The notes under the pieces were generated by a model. The model was not told the origin of the DNA, ran no database searches, and worked only from the letters and a program-made list of their open reading frames with translations. A stretch of DNA of 64,000 bases, from the NCBI RefSeq assembly GCF_023734775.1, contig NZ_AP025734.1, forward strand, positions 1-64,000, given 5' to 3'. The translations under genes were made by a program, and so were the position numbers. Position 1 is the stretch's first letter. Every line of letters starts with the position of its first letter. This DNA is from Nostoc cf. commune SO-36. Lineage in GTDB: Bacteria; Cyanobacteriota; Cyanobacteriia; Cyanobacteriales; Nostocaceae. Below, in pieces: positions 52,360-62,345 of this stretch.

Positions 52360-53082
52360 ATGCAACTTCCTACTCTGAAAAACAGCTTTTTGTCATTGAC
52401 CTTAGTAGCGATCGCCTCTTTTACCAGTAGTGTGCTGACAGCGTGTTCTACACCCGCTTCCCAAAACCAAGTATCAAACCCTACTACTACCGCTACTGAT
52501 AGTAGCGACAAGCAACCGATGAATCACGACGGTAGTATGATGAATCATAGTGGTGGCATGATGAACCACAACATGGCAATGGATTTAGGTTCAGCCGATG
52601 CTAATTATGATTTGCGGTTTATTGATGCCATGACTCCGCACCATCAAGGAGCAGTGGAGATGGCGAAGGTTGCACAGGAGAAATCAAAACGTCCTGAAAT
52701 CAAAAAGCTGGCTTCGGAAATTATCAGAGATCAAGATAAAGAAATTGCCCAGTTGAAACAATGGCGCACAGCTTGGTATCCCAGAGCAAGCAGTACCCCG
52801 GTCGCTTTTGATGCGAAAACAGGTAAAACAGTCCCAATGCCTCAAAAACAGATGCAAGGCATGATGATGAATATGGACTTAGGAGCCGCCGATGCTGAGT
52901 TCGACTTGCGGTTCATAACTGCAATGATTCCCCATCATGAAAGTGCAATTACAATGGCTCAAGATGCATTGAGCAAATCTAAGCGTCCTGAAATCAAGAA
53001 ATTAGCTCAAAGTATCATTGATTCACAGCAAGCAGAGATTAACCAATTGAAACAGTGGCGAAAAGCCTGGTATAACAAGTGA
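52360..53082 (+). CDS. Lipoprotein with two DUF305 repeats, Met/His-rich
   Basis: The protein (240 aa) has a lipoprotein signal (SFTSSVLTACS). A Met/His/Gly-rich linker (MNHDGSMMNHSGGMMNH) comes next. Two DUF305 repeats follow: DLGSADANYDLRFIDAMTPH, HQGAVEMAKVAQ and the second copy beginning DLGAADAEFDLRFITAMIPH. Each repeat ends with QLKQWR(T/K)AWY. DUF305 proteins occur near copper resistance genes and probably bind metal with the conserved His and Met. It would act in the periplasm. Confidence 0.85.
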   Translation: MQLPTLKNSFLSLTLVAIASFTSSVLTACSTPASQNQVSNPTTTATDSSDKQPMNHDGSMMNHSGGMMNHNMAMDLGSADANYDLRFIDAMTPHHQGAVEMAKVAQEKSKRPEIKKLASEIIRDQDKEIAQLKQWRTAWYPRASSTPVAFDAKTGKTVPMPQKQMQGMMMNMDLGAADAEFDLRFITAMIPHHESAITMAQDALSKSKRPEIKKLAQSIIDSQQAEINQLKQWRKAWYNK

Positions 53083-53135
53083 GTGCAGCTGCTCCCGTTG
53101 AGTCTCAAGTAATTTTGAGAGTGGTCAAAGCTTGA

Positions 53136-53152
53136 TTTCATCCTAATTTCAT
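53136..53152. promoter_or_regulatory. TTTCAT-N5-TTTCAT direct repeat 5
   Basis: TTTCAT at 53136-53141 and 53147-53152, spacer CCTAA, 360 bp before the efflux adaptor gene. A long palindromic repeat lies between the site and the gene. Confidence 0.6.
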
Positions 53153-53219
53153 TTCTCAATGAAAGACTAGTAGAAGAGTGTATTTTTAAAATTCAAAAGC
53201 ACTTTGTGAAAAATGCGTT

Positions 53220-53399
53220 CTTCTCCCAAAGGGAGAGGCTATCGCCAAGGGCAAAGCCCCTTCGGGTGACGCTCCTTCTCTGCGAGACGCTACGCGAACG
53301 TCGCTAACGGAAGTTTCAACTCGACGGGAACCCTTACGGGTTCGGCAGTTCCTCTACTTGGGGAGACCCCTTGGCGCTAGCCTCTCCCTTTGGGAGAAG
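53220..53399. repeat. Long palindromic repeat element
   Basis: Perfect 22-bp arms at 53220-53241 and 53378-53399 (CTTCTCCCAAAGGGAGAGGC and complement) extend further as CGCCAAGGG with one mismatch. The 180-bp unit contains CTCTGCGAGACGCTACGCG, common in Nostoc-type repeats. It splits the region between site 5 and the adaptor gene. Confidence 0.75.
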
Positions 53400-53511
53400 A
53401 CCGGACTGCCTCACCGCCAAGACTTGAACTTCCTCACCAAGAGGAGCAATTTTTCAAGAAATGACCACTCGCAATTCCTGACGCTCCATACTTAAGGACT
53501 TTTCAAACGCG

Positions 53512-55182
53512 ATGTCTAACTCTCTGCGCTCCCAAATACCTATAGCTATTGGTTGTGTTTCTGGCACATTCCTGAGCCTGCTGTTACTAACAAGTCCCAC
53601 AATTGTTCTGGCTCATGGCGGACACGGAGACGAATTTCAAGGAGGAAGCGAAGCCACTTCAACTAATAATTTTATTCAAGTTGATACCGACACGGCTAAA
53701 CGGCTAGGCATTAAAGTCGAGCCAGTCCAACGTAAACGGTTAGCTGTTGGCATCAAAACTACTGGACAAATTGAAACTCTTCCTAGCCAAAAAGTAGAAG
53801 TGACTACCCCAATTCAAGGGGCGAAAGTAGTTGAATTATTGGTAGAACCTGGTGCATCAGTAATAAAAGGTCAACCTGTTGCTGTTGTTACTAGTCCAGA
53901 TTTAGTAACATTGCGTGTAGAATCTCAGGACAAATTAGCACAAGGTCAATCTGATTTACAGCAAGCCCAAGCTGACTTGAGACTGGCTCAACAAAATTAT
54001 CAAAGATATCAACAAATAGCGACCTCTGAAATCGCTCAAGCACAGAGTCAAGTTGACTTTGCTCAAGAAAAATACAATAAAGACAAACAGTTAGCTGATG
54101 CTGGCGCTTTACCTCGACGCAATGCTCTGGAATCCCAAACTCAGCTAGCACAAGCAAAAGCCGAATTCACCAAAGCTAATAGCCGTCGGGAAGTTATTGG
54201 AGCAGAAAATCAACTCAAACGCGCCCAAGCATCAGTTCAACTAGCAAAGTCAAATATTAATCGCAGTAATACTAGTTATCAAACTCGACTTGCTCAACTG
54301 GGAAACCTTCCTAATGCTAAGGGACTAATAACAGTAACCGCCCCTATCTCTGGCAAGGTTGCTGATAGAGAAGTTACTATTGGTCAAACTTTTAATGATG
54401 CCGGTGGCAAATTGATGACGATTGTCAATGATAGTCGGCTTTTTGCCACAGCTAACATTTATGAAAAAGATTTAAGTAAAGTTAAAAATGGTCAAAGGGT
54501 GACTCTAAAAGTACCCAGTATGCCTGAGCGTACTTTTTCTGGACGAATTTCCCGGATTGGTACAGTGGTAGAAGGAGAAACAAGAGTTGTAGCAGTACAA
54601 GCAGAGGTGAATAACTCTCTTGGGGAACTCAAACCCGGAATGTTCGCAGAGTTAGAAGTTTTGACAGAGCAAACTTCCTCTGCTATCTCAGCTATTCCTA
54701 CCTCAGCAGTGGTTGACGCCAATGGTAAGAAAGTTGTTTACGTGCAGAATGGTAATGCTTACCAAACAGTTGAAGTCACATTAGGTCAGACCTCTGGAGA
54801 TATGGTTGAGGTCAAGAGTGGCTTATTTGAGGGAGATATGATTGTCACTGTGCGTGCACCACAACTTTATGCACAATCATTACGGGGTGGTACTAAGCCA
54901 ACAGACCAGACAAAAGAAGCTCCTGCACAAGCGACTGAAGTTAAAACGCCCAGCTTACCAGTACCGTTGTGGTTGCTAGGAGCAGGTGGAGGAGTTGCAA
55001 TAGCTGCTGTAGGTTTCATGGCCGGTCGTCGCAGCAAGCCTCAACTAGTTCCAGTCGGGGCAGAACTTGTCTATGATGTACCAGAAGATTCTATTAATGG
55101 TTCTACAAACTCAGATGATAACCATCATGCGCCTCATGAAGAATCAAAGGTCATAATCATTAGTAAAAATACTCAACAATAA
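53512..55182 (+). CDS. RND efflux periplasmic adaptor (CusB/CzcB-like)
   Basis: The protein (556 aa) is a membrane-fusion protein: signal/anchor (IAIGCVSGTFLSLLLL), His-rich HGGHGDEF just after it, lipoyl-like VVELLVEPGASVIKGQPV, a long Gln/Ala coiled coil (about 140-260), then a second lipoyl half (ITVTAPISGKVADREVTIG) and beta-barrel. A C-terminal membrane helix (LWLLGAGGGVAIAAVGFMAG, near 490-510) and a hydrophilic tail are unusual for this family but frequent in cyanobacteria. It precedes the RND pump by 2 bp. Confidence 0.85.
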   Translation: MSNSLRSQIPIAIGCVSGTFLSLLLLTSPTIVLAHGGHGDEFQGGSEATSTNNFIQVDTDTAKRLGIKVEPVQRKRLAVGIKTTGQIETLPSQKVEVTTPIQGAKVVELLVEPGASVIKGQPVAVVTSPDLVTLRVESQDKLAQGQSDLQQAQADLRLAQQNYQRYQQIATSEIAQAQSQVDFAQEKYNKDKQLADAGALPRRNALESQTQLAQAKAEFTKANSRREVIGAENQLKRAQASVQLAKSNINRSNTSYQTRLAQLGNLPNAKGLITVTAPISGKVADREVTIGQTFNDAGGKLMTIVNDSRLFATANIYEKDLSKVKNGQRVTLKVPSMPERTFSGRISRIGTVVEGETRVVAVQAEVNNSLGELKPGMFAELEVLTEQTSSAISAIPTSAVVDANGKKVVYVQNGNAYQTVEVTLGQTSGDMVEVKSGLFEGDMIVTVRAPQLYAQSLRGGTKPTDQTKEAPAQATEVKTPSLPVPLWLLGAGGGVAIAAVGFMAGRRSKPQLVPVGAELVYDVPEDSINGSTNSDDNHHAPHEESKVIIISKNTQQ

Positions 55183-55184
55183 AG

Positions 55185-57221
55185 ATGCTCAGTGCCATCA
55201 TTAAGTGGGCGATCGCTCGCCGTTGGTTAGTTATTTTAGGTACAATTATTCTGACAATTTGGATATTTCGGACGATTATCCAAATGCCTTTGGATGTTTT
55301 CCCTAACTTTGCGCCACCCCAAGTTGAAATTCAAACTGAAGCACCAGGACTCGCCCCCGAGGAATTAGAATCCCTGGTAACTTTACCAATTGAAAGTGCG
55401 ATTAACGGTACTCCCGGAGTAACAGCAGTACGCTCATCTTCAGCTGCGGGAATTTCTGTCGTTAAAGTCATTTTTAACTGGGACACTGATATTTATCAAG
55501 CTCGCCAGCTGGTAACAGAGCGATTGCAACAAGCTCAAAGTAAGTTGCCATCAGGTGTAGAAACTCCGCAAATTTCCCCGACAAGCTCACCGATTGGGAC
55601 TGTACTACAATATGCTTTTACATCAGAAAATACTCCTTTAATGGAAGTGCGACGCATTGTTGATTGGCAAGTAACAAATCGTCTTTTAGCAGTCCCTGGT
55701 GTTAGTCAGGTTGTCGCCTATGGTGGTGATGTTCGCCAATATCAAGTGTTAGTTGATCCAGAAAAATTAAAAGCCTTTAATGTCACTTTAGAAGACGTAG
55801 AGCAAGCAGCCAAAGCTGCCAATGTAAATGCTCCTGGTGGCTATTTAATTACTCCTGACCGAGAAAAATTAATTAGGGGGATTGGGCGGATTGAATCTAT
55901 TGAAGAATTACAGCAATCAGTGATAACTGCTCGCAATGGTACGCCTGTCAAAATTTCAGATATCGCTGACGTGCAAATTGGTGCAGCTATTAAACGGGGT
56001 GATGGCAGTTTTAACGGTCAAAAGGCAGTTGTTGTGATGATTAATAAACAGCCTCAAGCCGATACTCCTACTGTCACCCGTGCCATAGAAGTGGCAATGT
56101 CAGAGATTCAAGCAGGATTACCTAAAGATATCACAGTTACGCCAACCTTTCGTCAAGAAAACTATATTGATTCTTCCATTGAAAATGTTCGAGAGGCTTT
56201 AATAGAAGGGAGCATTATTGTTGCTTTAATTCTAATTCCTTTTCTCATGAATTGGCGCAACCTAGCTATTTGTTTAACTGCCCTTCCTTTATCTTTATTA
56301 TTAGGAGTACTATTACTAAATTGGTTGGGACAAGGTTTAAATACCATGACGTTAGGAGGGTTGGCAGTAGCAATTGGTTCAGCAGTTGATGATGCGATTG
56401 TTGATGCTGAAAACGTTTACCGTAACCTGCGAGAAAATAAATATTCCCCCAACCCGCGTCCAGTTTTAGAAGTAGTATTTGAGGGTTGTCAAGAGGTACG
56501 CGATTCGGTATTTGGAGCTACCATCATTACTATAGTTGTCTTCTCTCCAATATTTGCTTTAGCTGGTGTAGAAGGCAGCATTTTTATCCCAATGGGATTA
56601 GGCTATATGGCAGCTGTTATAGCTTCCAGTATAACGGCATTGACAGTGACTCCGGCTTTATGTGCAATTTTACTGCCTTATGGTCGCTTGCCAGAAACAG
56701 AACCTTGGGTTGCGAGATTTTTTAAGCGACTTTACCATCCTTTATTAACATTTTCTCTGAAGCGTTCTGAAATTGTTATAGGTGCTGCGATCGCTAGTTT
56801 GGTGGCTGCTACTATAATTGTCCCCTCTTTTGGCAGAATATTTTTACCAGAGTTTCAAGAGCAGACTTTGGTAAATACCCTAACTCTCTATCCGGGAGTG
56901 TCTCTGGAAGCTACTAATGCAGCTGGTGAAACACTTCAGCACGCACTCAAGGGGGACTCTAGATTTCCCTATGTGCAATTGCGTTCTGGACGTGCGCCGG
57001 GAGATGGGGATGCAGCCGGGGTAAATTTGGGACACTTGGATATTGAGTTAAGTGACGCAGGAATGAAAGACAGGAAAGGGACGATTGAGAAGTTACGGGA
57101 GGAATTTGCTAAATTACCAGGGGTAGCACCGAATATTGGTGGTTTTATCTCGCACCGCATGGATGAGGTGTTGTCTGGGGTGAGGAGTGCGATCGCAGTC
57201 AAATTTTTGGACCAGACTTAG
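55185..57221 (+). CDS. HME-RND metal efflux pump, N-terminal part (frameshifted)
   Basis: The first 678 residues of a CusA/CzcA-type pump, with RND features such as IQMPLDVFPNFAPPQVEIQT and the fourth helix AVGSAVDDAIVDAENVY (near 400), carrying paired acidic residues that drive proton transport. It stops at 57221 because one T is missing in the run at 57204-57208. With one more T the frame continues FFGPDLEQLRTIGQQ into the next ORF. Joined length is 1040 residues, normal. If the frameshift is real the pump is dead. Confidence 0.85.
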   Translation: MLSAIIKWAIARRWLVILGTIILTIWIFRTIIQMPLDVFPNFAPPQVEIQTEAPGLAPEELESLVTLPIESAINGTPGVTAVRSSSAAGISVVKVIFNWDTDIYQARQLVTERLQQAQSKLPSGVETPQISPTSSPIGTVLQYAFTSENTPLMEVRRIVDWQVTNRLLAVPGVSQVVAYGGDVRQYQVLVDPEKLKAFNVTLEDVEQAAKAANVNAPGGYLITPDREKLIRGIGRIESIEELQQSVITARNGTPVKISDIADVQIGAAIKRGDGSFNGQKAVVVMINKQPQADTPTVTRAIEVAMSEIQAGLPKDITVTPTFRQENYIDSSIENVREALIEGSIIVALILIPFLMNWRNLAICLTALPLSLLLGVLLLNWLGQGLNTMTLGGLAVAIGSAVDDAIVDAENVYRNLRENKYSPNPRPVLEVVFEGCQEVRDSVFGATIITIVVFSPIFALAGVEGSIFIPMGLGYMAAVIASSITALTVTPALCAILLPYGRLPETEPWVARFFKRLYHPLLTFSLKRSEIVIGAAIASLVAATIIVPSFGRIFLPEFQEQTLVNTLTLYPGVSLEATNAAGETLQHALKGDSRFPYVQLRSGRAPGDGDAAGVNLGHLDIELSDAGMKDRKGTIEKLREEFAKLPGVAPNIGGFISHRMDEVLSGVRSAIAVKFLDQT

Positions 57222-57259
57222 AACAACTTCGCACGATTGGACAGCAAGTTGATGATGTC

Positions 57260-58306
57260 ATGAAAACTGTGAATGGGATTGTAGATTTACAACTAGAACC
57301 TCAAATACCCATTGAACAAATACAAATTAAGTTCAATCGGCCTGCTGCTTCACGGTATGGTTTGACAGTAGGGAAACTTTCCGAAATTATTGAAACTGCT
57401 CTGAATGGACGAGTAGTATCTCAAGTTTTAGATAAACAACAAACTTTCGATTTAGCTGTGTGGTTAAAACCAGATGCACGGCAAAATCTAGATACTATTC
57501 GCAATTTGTTAGTTGATACTCCTAATGGACAAAAAATTCCTTTAGCACAGGTTGCCACAATTGAAAATGGTACTGGGCCTAATACTATAAATAGAGAAAA
57601 TGTATCCCGCTTGATTGTTGTTTCTGCTAACGCTAATGGTAGAGATTTACGCTCTATCGTTAATGAAATTAGAGACAAAGTTAATCAACAGGTACATCCA
57701 CCCTCTGGTTACTATATCCAGTATGCGGGACAATTTGAGGCAGAAGAAAGAGCAACTCAGAATATCTTAATTTCGAGCCTTATAGCTTTTGTCGCAATTA
57801 CAGTAATTATGTACCTTTCTGTCAAATCTATTCCCTCTACTGCCATGATTATGATTAATTTGCCTTTGGCATTAGTAGGGGGAGTATTTTCAGTAGCTTT
57901 GACTGGTGGCGTTATTTCTATTGCTTCTTTGGTTGGCTTTATCACTTTATTTGGAGTTGCTACCCGGAATGGTTTGTTACTTGTGGATAATTACAACACC
58001 AAATTTGCAGAAGAAATGCCACTTAAAGAAGTTCTGATTAAAGGGTCGATGGAACGTTTGAATGCCATTTTGATGACAGCTTTTACCTCTGCTTTAGGAT
58101 TAGCACCTTTAGTAGTTGAAAGTGGCCCTGGAAAGGAAATTTTACAACCACTTTCAATAGTGGTGTTAGGTGGGTTGTTTACTTCTACGGCATTAACTTT
58201 GATGGTCTTACCAGCTTTATATGCCAAGTTTGGTAAGTTCTTGCTACCTAAGCGCACTACATCAGTTGTAGAGGATGGCAAAGTACCAAAAGCAGTTTTT
58301 GAGTAA
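57260..58306 (+). CDS. HME-RND metal efflux pump, C-terminal part (frameshifted)
   Basis: The last 348 residues of the pump, from the periplasmic docking domain to helices 7-12: SSLIAFVAITVIMYLSVKSI, IASLVGFITLFGVATRNGLL and a final helix. It lacks its own ribosome site and its homologous start lies before 57260 in the same frame. The absence of a stop in the second part shows that the decay, if any, is recent. Confidence 0.85.
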   Translation: MKTVNGIVDLQLEPQIPIEQIQIKFNRPAASRYGLTVGKLSEIIETALNGRVVSQVLDKQQTFDLAVWLKPDARQNLDTIRNLLVDTPNGQKIPLAQVATIENGTGPNTINRENVSRLIVVSANANGRDLRSIVNEIRDKVNQQVHPPSGYYIQYAGQFEAEERATQNILISSLIAFVAITVIMYLSVKSIPSTAMIMINLPLALVGGVFSVALTGGVISIASLVGFITLFGVATRNGLLLVDNYNTKFAEEMPLKEVLIKGSMERLNAILMTAFTSALGLAPLVVESGPGKEILQPLSIVVLGGLFTSTALTLMVLPALYAKFGKFLLPKRTTSVVEDGKVPKAVFE

Positions 58307-58413
58307 AAATGGTCTTAACAAGGCAATTTTCTAGTTTTGAGAAATATGCCCCCTCCCCCCATTTCTGTTAAAATACCAACATAAAAGACTTGTATAACTA
58401 TCCCCCATGATAA

Positions 58414-59805
58414 ATGAATACTTTGACATTTTTTCGCAGCTTGAGAAATCCGGTATTTGCAAGGCTGTACACTGCTCAAACCACTAGTTTATTGGGCGAT
58501 GCACTTACTTGGGTAGGTTTAGCCCTGCTTGCTTTTGAGTTAGCTGGAAAGAATGCTGCGGTTGTGCTTTCAGTAGCTTTGACTCTGCGTGTGACTGCTT
58601 TTGTGTTGCTGTCTCCCCTTGCAGGTGCGATCGCAGACCACCTTGATCGTAAGAAAATCATGGTCGTTACCCACATATTCAGAATGTTAATTGTGGGTAT
58701 GTTGCCTTTTGTGACGCAGGTTTGGCAAGTCTACGTATTAATATTTGCACTTAACGTCTTTAATGCTTTCTTTACCCCAACTTACCAAGCCACAATTCCA
58801 CTAGTAACGCGTGAGAATGACTGTGCAGGCGCGATCGCGCTTTCGGCTGCTACTTTTCAATTACTTGGTGTACTTGGCCCCGGTATCGCTGGGAGTGTCG
58901 CCGCCTTCATTGGTGCGAGACAAGTTTTCTATTTGGATGCTCTCAGTTTTGCGATCGCGGCAGTCTTAATCTTCACCCTACCAGGTCAGCTCGTCGTTGC
59001 ACAAAATCAACAGCCTTCCAGGACAACACGCCAAACATTGCGAGACATTAAAGACGGTACAACTCGCCTGCTTACAGATGCACCTATTCGTTACGCGCTG
59101 GCGATGCAGTTAGTCGCATCGATTGCCGGAGCGCAAATCTTAGTAAATACTGTCGGCTACGTCCAAGGTACACTCCAATTGGGAGAAGTGCAGTATGGCT
59201 GGGTGATGGCAGCTTTTGGTATTGGTGCAACTCTCTGTGCGGTTGTTTTTGGTACGTTCAATAGAAGTTTGCCACGGACAACGTTTGTTTTGATTGGTGC
59301 AACTTTGATAACATTGGCTTTATTGCCTGCTAACTACGCAAATTTAACAGTATTGATGCTTTTATGGTTGGTAGCGGGTGCGGGGCAAAGTTTAGTGAAC
59401 TTACCCACCCAGACAATGATTGCAGACCGCATCCCAACTGCTGTACAAGGACGAGTTTATGGCGCACACTTTGCCTGGAGTCATCTTTGGTGGGCAATCT
59501 CATATCCTCTTGCAGGTTGGTTGGGAAGTAACTTTGCTGAACGTGAGTTTCTTTACGGTAGCTTAGTGGGCTTGATGCTGCTAGTGGTAGTGCAAATTAC
59601 CCTTTCACCTCAACCGCATGAACACGAACATTTTCACTATCCTAGTGTGCATGAACATAAGCACATCCACGATGAACACCATCAGCATGACCACGATCAG
59701 GAAATACTTGTAGGCGAATCTCACAACCATCTTCACGAACACACGACGATTATCTATCACAGTAACCCTCACACTAGGGACATTCACCATCGTCATAGTC
59801 ATTAA
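58414..59805 (+). CDS. MFS metal exporter with His-rich tail (NreB/NrsD-like)
   Basis: The protein (463 aa) has about 12 membrane helices of the MFS/NreB type: start FFRSLRNPVFARLYTAQTTS, and the loop ADHLDRKKIMV between helices 2 and 3. The last 60 residues are rich in His (HEHEHFHYP, HEHKHIHDEHHQHDHDQ), which suggests binding of Ni or other transition metals. In cyanobacteria such NrsD proteins export nickel. It follows the RND pump by 107 bp. Confidence 0.85.
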   Translation: MNTLTFFRSLRNPVFARLYTAQTTSLLGDALTWVGLALLAFELAGKNAAVVLSVALTLRVTAFVLLSPLAGAIADHLDRKKIMVVTHIFRMLIVGMLPFVTQVWQVYVLIFALNVFNAFFTPTYQATIPLVTRENDCAGAIALSAATFQLLGVLGPGIAGSVAAFIGARQVFYLDALSFAIAAVLIFTLPGQLVVAQNQQPSRTTRQTLRDIKDGTTRLLTDAPIRYALAMQLVASIAGAQILVNTVGYVQGTLQLGEVQYGWVMAAFGIGATLCAVVFGTFNRSLPRTTFVLIGATLITLALLPANYANLTVLMLLWLVAGAGQSLVNLPTQTMIADRIPTAVQGRVYGAHFAWSHLWWAISYPLAGWLGSNFAEREFLYGSLVGLMLLVVVQITLSPQPHEHEHFHYPSVHEHKHIHDEHHQHDHDQEILVGESHNHLHEHTTIIYHSNPHTRDIHHRHSH

Positions 59806-59856
59806 ACTGCTGTTGATAATATTCCGATCAGATATTGGTTAAAACTTATCAGAGAG

Positions 59857-61239
59857 TTAAGATGAAGCACTGTCACTATCCTTTAAACCGAATGCTGCTT
59901 GCCACCTTTGCGGATGACGCGGCACTAAAATTCTTACATCGGGGTCTGGTAATCCAATGTTCGCTTTTTTCAACGCAGCAACTATCGCCTGTCTAACTGC
60001 TGATGTCGTAGCCACAAAATCAGAACGCCGCGAATCTGTCCAAAAGCGGGTTTCAACTACAATGTCATCTTGTCCTAAATCTCGTATCCGCACAGAAACC
60101 CCCGGCTCATCAAGTACCTCTTGTGTTGCCTGGGCTGCATTTTTTAAAATAGTAACCACTTGTTGCAGGTCGCTATCGTAACCAATGAATAGTTCGACAC
60201 TGCTACGACGGATAGGTGCAGCTGTGTTGTTAATGATCCGAGAAGTAAACACTTCAGCATTAGGAATTAGTACCACGCGACCATCGTATGTACGAAGTTG
60301 GGTAGCACGCAATTCTATACGCTCAACGTTTCCTTCGGTTTCGCCAACAACAATTTGATCGCCCAACTCAAAAGGACGTAAGACAAGGATTAGCATACCA
60401 CTAATAAAGTTGGAGATGATATCCTTAAGGGCAAATCCCAAAGCAAGGCTAGTTAATCCTAATCCAGTCGCCACAGCCTGGGGATCAAAGCCAAAAGCAT
60501 CGAGGGCAACTATCAAGCCGAGTGTCCAAACGGCGTAATATGCAAGCTGCTTAATTAGGTTTTCAACAGTCAAATCTTCAACAATGTGGCGGAAGATAAT
60601 TCGCATCAGCCAGCGTATGAATGTGGCTATTGCCCAGAAAAGACCAATTACTAAAATAGCAGCGATCGCACGCGGAATAATTGTGATAGCAGATTCTATC
60701 AGTCGCCCAAAAGCAGTCTCTACTGATGCTTGTACTTCTGCTACAAATCGCCCCCAAGGCGAAAGGCGGCGTTGACTTGCTCGTTTAAGAGCAGCATCTA
60801 TTGCCTGTGACCATTGGATAGCTAGCGCGTCAACAGTTGTTAAATTGTCTTGAGCATCTGTTGTAGTTAAAGTAACAATTGGTACTCCCGCAGTAGTAAT
60901 AACGCGCTTTTGCTTATCTTGGGAAGTTTCAATCTGAGGTGGAGAAATTGCTGTTGGATTTTCTAATAACCGATTCATCCGTCGTTCGATTTGCCTTGCA
61001 CGATCTGATGCCTTGGTGTTATCCACTGCACTTACTCGGAACAATGCACGACCATCTAGACGTACTGTTACTCGTTCATCTTGCGCTCTCACTGAATTGG
61101 GTATAGTTATTGATATCACAATCAAAATGGTGAGTAAAAATACCCAAATTGTGCGAGTCCGTGCTAGTTTGCTCAAGCGATTTGTGATTACTGTCCTGGT
61201 TCTTAGCCTCACAATTAAATTACCCTCGCAAACGTCCAC
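59857..61239 (-). CDS. MscS-family mechanosensitive channel
   Basis: The protein (460 aa) has an N-terminal signal/anchor helix (IWVFLLTILIVISITIP), a 130-residue periplasmic-like domain, and the MscS core: three helices with pore helix GLGLTSLALGFALKDIISNF, then the beta domain LRPFELGDQIVVGETEGNVERI and VVLIPNAEVFTSRIINN. It would release solutes on hypo-osmotic shock. It is convergent with the MFS gene; the gap of 51 bp has no clear terminator. Confidence 0.9.
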   Translation of the reverse strand: MDVCEGNLIVRLRTRTVITNRLSKLARTRTIWVFLLTILIVISITIPNSVRAQDERVTVRLDGRALFRVSAVDNTKASDRARQIERRMNRLLENPTAISPPQIETSQDKQKRVITTAGVPIVTLTTTDAQDNLTTVDALAIQWSQAIDAALKRASQRRLSPWGRFVAEVQASVETAFGRLIESAITIIPRAIAAILVIGLFWAIATFIRWLMRIIFRHIVEDLTVENLIKQLAYYAVWTLGLIVALDAFGFDPQAVATGLGLTSLALGFALKDIISNFISGMLILVLRPFELGDQIVVGETEGNVERIELRATQLRTYDGRVVLIPNAEVFTSRIINNTAAPIRRSSVELFIGYDSDLQQVVTILKNAAQATQEVLDEPGVSVRIRDLGQDDIVVETRFWTDSRRSDFVATTSAVRQAIVAALKKANIGLPDPDVRILVPRHPQRWQAAFGLKDSDSASS

Positions 61240-61422
61240 TTAGCCACAAATCAAAATTTTTGATTTGCCTATTGATAAGGTTAATAAATTACTGTTATTG
61301 TTTAAAAATAAAGCTATGGCCGATATTTGTCTTCATGCTTGCGAAAGAAACCCTGAAGCTAAAAAGGCATAATAGCTTAACGCATTGGCATATTGTCTGT
61401 TTAGCAATTTGTTAACAATGAT

Positions 61423-62325
61423 TCAAATAGAATTCCTGATTTTTTTGTAACCGAAATGAGAACGTGAATTCTGATAATGTTGCTCTTGCTGTATGTTGTG
61501 TGCTGCTGGGGAAGGAGAGGAGTAAAATTTGCTGCGATTTTGAAATAAAATAAAACTTGCTACTGCTATGAGCAAATAGCCAAATCCTCGTTGCAACTGT
61601 CTAGGCTGTACAAACTGAGAAAGATAAGCTCCACTAATTGTGCCGATGCTGGCAGCGATTGTAAATGAAGCCATGAGATGCCAATTCAGTGATACCTGTC
61701 CTAGATAGCCTAACAGTCCAGCAACAGAATTCATTGCAATAATTAGTAAAGAAGTGCCGATCGCTTGTTTCATCGGTGTATTTCCCAACAAAACTAAGGC
61801 AGGAACAATCGCAAATCCGCCACCAACCCCAACTAATCCAGTTAATAAACCTACACCTAAACCTTCACTCAGCATCCAAAGCCAACAGTATTTACATATT
61901 GGTTTGGAATATAAGCTTAAATCCAAATCAGTCGCAGCAACTTTTGGAACTGGTTTAGCATTTTTGTTAATCATAAATCCTGCTGCCAATAGCATCATCA
62001 AGGCAAACAGAATCATCTGGATTGTGCCAGTAATAAAAGGTAATGTCGCAAATTTCGCTCCTACATAAGCTCCTAACATTGTGGCAGAGCCAAACATGAA
62101 AGCGGTTTTTAAATTTACATTGCCTTGCTGCCAATGGGGGATGACACCAATCAGACTTACACATCCCACAATAAAAAGCGTCATGGCGATCGCAGGTTTC
62201 GGTGTCACACCCATGACATACACTAAAATCGGTACTGCTAAAACCGAGCCACCGCCGCCAATTAACCCTAAACTGATGCCTATACAAATGGCGAAAAAAT
62301 GACCTAATATCCAGGCAATCGTCAT
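61423..62325 (-). CDS. TauE/SafE-family sulfite/anion exporter (TSUP)
   Basis: The protein (300 aa) has about eight membrane helices and the family's two repeats: GISLGLIGGGGSVLAVPILVYV near the start, and GLLTGLVGVGGGFAIVPALVL in the second half. It probably exports sulfite or thiosulfate produced by the persulfide enzyme upstream. It starts 20 bp after the MBL gene; third gene of the operon. Confidence 0.87.
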   Translation of the reverse strand: MTIAWILGHFFAICIGISLGLIGGGGSVLAVPILVYVMGVTPKPAIAMTLFIVGCVSLIGVIPHWQQGNVNLKTAFMFGSATMLGAYVGAKFATLPFITGTIQMILFALMMLLAAGFMINKNAKPVPKVAATDLDLSLYSKPICKYCWLWMLSEGLGVGLLTGLVGVGGGFAIVPALVLLGNTPMKQAIGTSLLIIAMNSVAGLLGYLGQVSLNWHLMASFTIAASIGTISGAYLSQFVQPRQLQRGFGYLLIAVASFILFQNRSKFYSSPSPAAHNIQQEQHYQNSRSHFGYKKIRNSI

Positions 62326-62345
62326 AATGGATCGAGCAAAAGATT

